A stretch of DNA of 64,000 nucleotides, from contig NC_017941.2 in the NCBI RefSeq assembly GCF_000306765.2, positions 806,001-870,000 of the forward strand. The letters are read 5' to 3'. Positions 60,065 through 64,000 of the stretch are shown in pieces. How positions within the stretch are numbered: position 1 is the first letter of the stretch; every line of letters starts with the position of its first letter. Made by a program: the position numbers and the translations under genes. The stretch comes from Haloferax mediterranei ATCC 33500 (GTDB taxonomy: Archaea > Halobacteriota > Halobacteria > Halobacteriales > Haloferacaceae). The notes below the pieces were generated by a model. It saw nothing but the letters and a program-made list of their open reading frames with translations, was not told the DNA's origin and did no database searches.

Positions 60065-60452
60065 CGTGGCAGTCACTGCGAACGGCCACACCCACGCGAT
60101 GGAAGTCGACTCCCTCGATGGCGACATCGATGTCGACGTCGACGCAGACGTGAACCCGCACGTTCGTCTCCCGGCCGACGTGCACGTGTTCTACGTCGAC
60201 GACAACCTCGAAACGGACGGCGGCGCAGCCGCAACCACTCGAACCCGAGTCGAAGGCTACGGACTGTCTGGCCCGGTTCGCGACTACGCCATGGCCGGGT
60301 CGCTACTCCTCGCGGCGATCACGGGTTGGCTCTGGGGATCGGCGAGTGGCAGCGTACAGGTCACCGCGTTCCTGACCGCACTCATCGCCGGCGGGCTCGG
60401 ACTCGTCACCTACCGATCTGCGACAGCGGAGGTTCGCAATGTCGCGGAGTAG
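60057..60452 (+). CDS. Two-TM protein of the virus-like module
   Basis: A 131-residue protein, from the ATG at 60057 (MGDVAVTANGHTHAMEVDSL). A soluble 75-residue N-terminal domain rich in Asp and Val precedes two hydrophobic helices (about 82-100 and 103-120). The longer open frame beginning at 59934 overlaps the preceding gene out of frame and is unlikely. The stop overlaps the spike-like start by 14 bp. Confidence 0.62.
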   Translation: MGDVAVTANGHTHAMEVDSLDGDIDVDVDADVNPHVRLPADVHVFYVDDNLETDGGAAATTRTRVEGYGLSGPVRDYAMAGSLLLAAITGWLWGSASGSVQVTAFLTALIAGGLGLVTYRSATAEVRNVAE

Positions 60453-61929
60453 TCGGCTGTTCGCGACCCTCGCGGTCGTGATGGCCGTGTTGATGATGAC
60501 GACGCCGGCCGCGGCGGCCAACGCCTCGTCGAAAATCAACTTCGACGCGGACGCGACGCCGAACCCGCAGTATGGCGTCGAACTGACGAAAGAGTCCCAC
60601 AATCTGACATGGGACTCGCCGCTTCGGTACGAGAACGACGACGGCAAACTCGTTCTCGCGGACGCAGAAGTAAACGGGTCAATCGACAACCCGTACGAGT
60701 TCTATCCGACACACGTCGCGGCGGACGACTTCGGCGCATTTCCGCACAACAAGGACAACGTGTCCGCGCTCACGGTGAGCGAGTGGACGGTCGACGCGAC
60801 GAACACGAACGCCACGACGACGCTGGTCGATGCATCGCCAGCGACGGGCGTCGACGGCATTCAGTTCGCGACATCGTCACAGACATCGGGTGAAACGACC
60901 GTCTTCGAGTTCTCGAACTTCTCTATCGAGAACGACATCGAGAAGAAGCATCTCGCGACGGCAGTCGACGTTGCCGCACTCGACGCTGGCGCGGTCGTCG
61001 AAGTCCGTGCCGTCGACGACAACGGCGACTACTACGCAGCAGATATCAACTCCTCGCGAACGTCGGGCTCGGACCTCATCGCGAACTCGACGGGGACCGG
61101 CTTCGTCTTCCAGGAACAGATGGGTCAGATGGACCTCGTCACCGCCGGTGACGGGTCGGTCGGTACCCTCGAGAAGGTCCAAATCGTCGTGAAGGACGGC
61201 GATGCGGACATCACGATGTCGATGCTGAACCTCGAGAAGCTCTCGAAGTACAAGCTCGGCACGCGCCTCGAAAACACCGACTCCGACGACGAACTCGAGA
61301 CGGTCGACATCTACGAGAAGAATACGTCCGGAAAACTGGCGCTCAGAAAACTCACGTCGATGGGTTCGTGGGCGAACTCGGCCGAAATCAAGGGTCTGAC
61401 GTTCGACGCGAACTTCACGGCCGAGAAGCTGAGCGCGGATGCCGTTAAAGTTGAATTCAAAGAGACGGGGAACAAGTACCCCAGTTACTTCGGCACCGTC
61501 ACGGTTCAGTACCGGATGCAACTGCCGGACGTGTACGACCTCGATTACGCATTCCCAACACTCGATGACTCGCAGTCGGTCACTCGCGACCGAGTGCTGT
61601 CAGTGGAAGTCGCCGAGGGCGTCTCGAACTCGACTGCGTTCGAGGACATCGAGTCGTGGACGGACAAGACGGCAGCGTACACGGGACTGAACAAGTCTAT
61701 CACGCTCGACGACACTGTCCAGCCGGGGCAGTACACGGTCATCAAGTTCGAGTACAAGGTCACTGAGGACCAGTACACGGCAATGCAGCCGACTCTCGGC
61801 GGGCCCGGATTCTCGTCGGATGACGGCGGTATCATAGGGTTCTTCTCTGGCTTCGTGAACTACATCGCGGCTGGTGTTGCAACAATCGCGGTGTCGATTG
61901 GCCTCATTTCGCGGAAATCGGGGGCATAG
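60439..61929 (+). CDS. Spike-like secreted protein with C-terminal membrane anchor
   Basis: A 496-residue protein with a signal peptide (MSRSSRLFATLAVVMAVLMM, cleavage near AAAANA), a large Asp/Thr-rich extracellular domain and a single C-terminal helix (FFSGFVNYIAAGVATIAVSI) with a short basic tail. The design equals that of pleolipovirus spike proteins (about 500 residues) and of some haloarchaeal surface proteins. It is the longest gene of a run of membrane-protein genes overlapping or spaced by few bases. Viral origin is inferred from layout; direct homology could not be tested. Confidence 0.6.
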   Translation: MSRSSRLFATLAVVMAVLMMTTPAAAANASSKINFDADATPNPQYGVELTKESHNLTWDSPLRYENDDGKLVLADAEVNGSIDNPYEFYPTHVAADDFGAFPHNKDNVSALTVSEWTVDATNTNATTTLVDASPATGVDGIQFATSSQTSGETTVFEFSNFSIENDIEKKHLATAVDVAALDAGAVVEVRAVDDNGDYYAADINSSRTSGSDLIANSTGTGFVFQEQMGQMDLVTAGDGSVGTLEKVQIVVKDGDADITMSMLNLEKLSKYKLGTRLENTDSDDELETVDIYEKNTSGKLALRKLTSMGSWANSAEIKGLTFDANFTAEKLSADAVKVEFKETGNKYPSYFGTVTVQYRMQLPDVYDLDYAFPTLDDSQSVTRDRVLSVEVAEGVSNSTAFEDIESWTDKTAAYTGLNKSITLDDTVQPGQYTVIKFEYKVTEDQYTAMQPTLGGPGFSSDDGGIIGFFSGFVNYIAAGVATIAVSIGLISRKSGA

Positions 61930-61933
61930 AGCG

Positions 61934-62392
61934 ATGTCGTCGAGTAGTGGGCCGCGACTGTCCGGGGCACGGAGTTACATCGGTTTCGCGGACCGATTCG
62001 ACAACTTCGGACAGGCGTTCATCGCCACGGTGAGCGGAATCTTCATCTTCGCCGGGTCAGCGGTCATCGCGCTTGGCGAGGCGGTCGTGAACCTGCCGGT
62101 GATGCTCCTCGATGCTTTCGGCATCGGTGGGCAGGCGTGGATCTTCGCGATGACTCGGGACCCTGCCGGGTTCGTCTCGGCGTCGTTTCAATCGGCAGCG
62201 GCCTCGATGCAATCGGGTCCGTTCGCGGAACTGGGACCGTTTCTGCCGTGGCTGGCGGCGGTCGTCGCCATCGGCGTGGTGTTCATCATCACGTGGTACC
62301 TCGACAGGCGAGACTCGGACGTTCCGGCCCTCGGCCTCGACCTTCCGGTCATCGGGAACGACGAAGACGGCGACTTCACCGACGAGCAATGA
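61934..62392 (+). CDS. Membrane protein of the virus-like module
   Basis: A 152-residue protein from MSSSSGPRLSGARSYIGFAD with two to three hydrophobic segments (about 25-60 and 105-122) and an acidic C-terminal tail, GNDEDGDFTDEQ. It starts four bases after the spike-like gene stop. Similar in size and topology to small internal membrane proteins of pleomorphic viruses, but this is topological resemblance only. Confidence 0.6.
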   Translation: MSSSSGPRLSGARSYIGFADRFDNFGQAFIATVSGIFIFAGSAVIALGEAVVNLPVMLLDAFGIGGQAWIFAMTRDPAGFVSASFQSAAASMQSGPFAELGPFLPWLAAVVAIGVVFIITWYLDRRDSDVPALGLDLPVIGNDEDGDFTDEQ

Positions 62393-62461
62393 CGAAGGTG
62401 GTCCGGAGTATCGGCGACGGAGACAGTCGTCCGGCACCGTGCCGACACTTGGGGGTGACTC

Positions 62462-62818
62462 ATGGCGCGGTCTGAGGCGAAGCAGTACGTCGCAGATGAC
62501 GGGTCTATCAAGGTCGGGAAGCTCATCGGGACGCTTCTCGCAGCGGGCGTGACGCTGTGGGGTTCTGTCCAGATCGAGCTGATGTCGACACTGGTCAATT
62601 GGCAGGTCTCACTCATCGACTTCGTGGGCCGGTTCCTGTCGATGTACATCTCAAACGCACTCGGTGAGAGTGCGGGCCTCGTCACAGACAGTTGGCGCGC
62701 GGCAGCGGTGCAGGCGGTACAGTTCGGACCGTTCGCACCGGTACTGATGGCTCTCGAAGGCATCGTCGTGCTCCTCATCGTGCACGTCATCTGGTCGCGG
62801 AGGGACGCGATATGGTGA
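62462..62818 (+). CDS. Membrane protein of the virus-like module
   Basis: A 118-residue protein, MARSEAKQYVADDGSIKVGK first, with two to three membrane helices and a C-terminal VLLIVHVIWSRRDAIW. Starts after a 69-bp gap, the largest in the run, and overlaps the next gene by 7 bp. Function unknown. Confidence 0.6.
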   Translation: MARSEAKQYVADDGSIKVGKLIGTLLAAGVTLWGSVQIELMSTLVNWQVSLIDFVGRFLSMYISNALGESAGLVTDSWRAAAVQAVQFGPFAPVLMALEGIVVLLIVHVIWSRRDAIW

Positions 62819-63276
62819 GCGAGACGACGGACTCACCAGACGACGGCGGTGTTAGCGTCTTGGGAGTCCTGACATCGTTCTCAGACAACCCGGACGACCT
62901 TCGGTCGTTCCTGAGGGCTCCGGCGGCGTTCATCGTGATGACCATCGCGACGTGGGTGGTGACGAACGTGTTTCTCCGACCGGCGGAGTTCGTGTTCGGA
63001 ACCGTCGACTGGACGGTCGCGATGGCGACGGGCGTCATCGAGGACGCGTTCGGTACGGCCGGGGCGAGTGCGTGGAAGGGTCTGACGTCTATCCTCGAAC
63101 TCCCGGCGATGTTCCGTAGCGTACTCGCCGGTCCGCTGATGGATGCTGGCCTCGCTGCACCAATTGCTGGCGCGTTCGCGTCCGCGTTACTGGCGACGGT
63201 GGCAACGCTGGTCGCCTACCTGATTGTCCGTGTCATCGCAGACTTCATTCCGGGTCTCGGGGGGCTGCTACCATGA
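62812..63276 (+). CDS. Membrane protein of the virus-like module
   Basis: A 154-residue protein from the ATG at 62812 (MVSETTDSPDDGGVSVLGVL), with about three hydrophobic segments and a Gly/Pro-rich end ADFIPGLGGLLP. The frame is open upstream to 62692, but that part overlaps the preceding gene. It overlaps the next start by 4 bp. Confidence 0.6.
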   Translation: MVSETTDSPDDGGVSVLGVLTSFSDNPDDLRSFLRAPAAFIVMTIATWVVTNVFLRPAEFVFGTVDWTVAMATGVIEDAFGTAGASAWKGLTSILELPAMFRSVLAGPLMDAGLAAPIAGAFASALLATVATLVAYLIVRVIADFIPGLGGLLP

Positions 63277-63548
63277 CGGACAACGAATCCGGGCCGCTCG
63301 ACCGACTGGTGGCGGTCATCGCCAGTGTAGGTGCTGGCGCGATGCTCTACCTGCAGTCGTTTCTGACGCTCGACCCGGCGTTTCTCTTGTCGGGTGACTG
63401 GTACGGAATCGCGTCGCTGTTCACGCGATTCATCGGACCCGAAATTCTTCCGTCGCTGCCGTGGAACACGCTGTTCTTTATTGCGGCAGTGGGGATGCTG
63501 GTGGTTTCGCTGTACAAATTCAGGAGTTCACAAAATGAAACGAAGTAA
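63273..63548 (+). CDS. Two-TM protein of the virus-like module
   Basis: A 91-residue protein (MTDNESGPLDRLVAVIASVG) with two helices separated by a loop FLLSGDWYGIASLFTRFIGP and a basic KFRSSQNETK tail. Overlaps neighbours by 4 bp upstream and 14 bp downstream. Confidence 0.6.
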   Translation: MTDNESGPLDRLVAVIASVGAGAMLYLQSFLTLDPAFLLSGDWYGIASLFTRFIGPEILPSLPWNTLFFIAAVGMLVVSLYKFRSSQNETK

Positions 63549-63606
63549 CACACAGACGGTGAAGCGTGCGGAGAGTAGCCCAAGCTCACACGAGGTGGTT
63601 CGATGA
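63535..63606 (+). CDS. Possible 23-residue basic peptide
   Basis: ATG at 63535 opens MKRSNTQTVKRAESSPSSHE and stops at 63606, overlapping the previous stop by 14 bp and the next start by 4 bp. These overlaps with both neighbours match the coupling seen across the run, which is the only support for it being a gene. Confidence 0.35.
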   Translation: MKRSNTQTVKRAESSPSSHEVVR

Positions 63607-64000
63607 GTGTCGTCGAGGCACTGGCGTCGAACTGGATGGTGGTCCTCGTTGGTATCGCGGCACTGGTACTGGTCATCTTCGCGTGGCTGGAGTACGAGGA
63701 AGACAAGACGGCCTCAGAGGTTGGTGCTGGCGTCGGGGACCGTTCGAAACGTGCCATCGGCGGTGGCGTCGGATTCCTGTCGGCGCTCACTGTGGGCGTG
63801 ATGGGCGGCCTCTACGAGGCGGGGATGTCGCTGGGCGAGCTAGGTGCGGAACTCGGAGACATCTTCGTGAACGCGCCGGAACTCATCTCCGGCATCGTCG
63901 TCGCCGGAGTCGGAACGATTGGACTCTCGGGTGCGATCCAAATATCGACGATTCAGTTCGTTGGTATCGCCATTGTCGCGTTGGGCATCGGCGGCATCGT
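63603..64000 (+). CDS. Multi-TM protein of the virus-like module (3' truncated by window)
   Basis: ATG at 63603 starts MSVVEALASNWMVVLVGIAA. At least 132 residues with an N-terminal helix, a charged WLEYEEDKTASEVGAGVGDR segment, and two to three more Gly-rich helices before the window ends. It continues the pattern of small membrane proteins after the spike-like gene. The end of the protein and following genes are outside the window. Confidence 0.6.
   Translation, partial: MSVVEALASNWMVVLVGIAALVLVIFAWLEYEEDKTASEVGAGVGDRSKRAIGGGVGFLSALTVGVMGGLYEAGMSLGELGAELGDIFVNAPELISGIVVAGVGTIGLSGAIQISTIQFVGIAIVALGIGGI

Overview
The window comes from an extremely halophilic euryarchaeon, most likely a Haloferax. 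Proteins are strongly acidic, the left two thirds is GC-rich, and the core genes are haloarchaeal: a PGF-CTERM S-layer glycoprotein with archaeosortase ArtA, 2-oxoacid:ferredoxin oxidoreductase, archaeal methylmalonyl-CoA mutase, and a haem-copper oxidase cluster. In ArtA the three catalytic residues fall at C173, R214 and R253, the numbering I recall for Haloferax volcanii.

Region 1 (1-40.4 kb) is mostly chromosomal housekeeping: the 3' end of a beta-CASP RNase (aCPSF1/FttA), a pilin-like protein, methylglyoxal synthase, endonuclease III, DUF371, a coiled-coil protein, SppA, DUF373, aldo/keto reductase, KorBA, a flavin oxidoreductase, a NosDFY-type ABC system, methylmalonyl-CoA mutase, acetyl-CoA synthetase, cytochrome oxidase subunit I with small partner proteins, a Drg-type GTPase, a TIGR04206-like protein, MATE, VOC, S-layer glycoprotein, ArtA and diphthine synthase. 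Set into it at 17.9-22.6 kb is a class II lanthipeptide locus: a 1047-residue LanM with a three-cysteine (CCG-type) zinc site and, divergently placed, a 49-codon gene at 22411-22560 whose product looks like the precursor peptide (C-terminal STCTYGGGMEKKACHTCDF). Such a short gene is easily missed.

Region 2 (about 40.4-52.6 kb) is accessory and partly AT-rich. It holds secreted lipoproteins and Tat substrates, a QueC-like remnant, a three-gene cassette of unknown function (45.7-48.1 kb) with one protein carrying a D...ExK nuclease-like signature, a DUF4268 protein, several pseudogenes, orphan CRISPR repeats with two spacers and no cas genes, and repeated copies or remnants of a PhiH1-repressor-like winged-helix gene with an associated palindromic repeat.

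Region 3 (52.6-64 kb) looks like stacked integrated elements. It has att-like tRNA-3'-end sequences, a tyrosine integrase with a C-terminal zinc ribbon, an opposing operon of tiny zinc-finger proteins, a second unknown three-gene cassette, and an Orc1/Cdc6 gene whose 5' end and upstream region are duplicated 6.5 kb away as a 96-bp direct repeat. It ends in a tightly packed run of membrane-protein genes led by a large signal-peptide-bearing, C-terminally anchored protein. That run resembles a structural module of a pleomorphic virus or plasmid-vesicle element and continues past the window edge.
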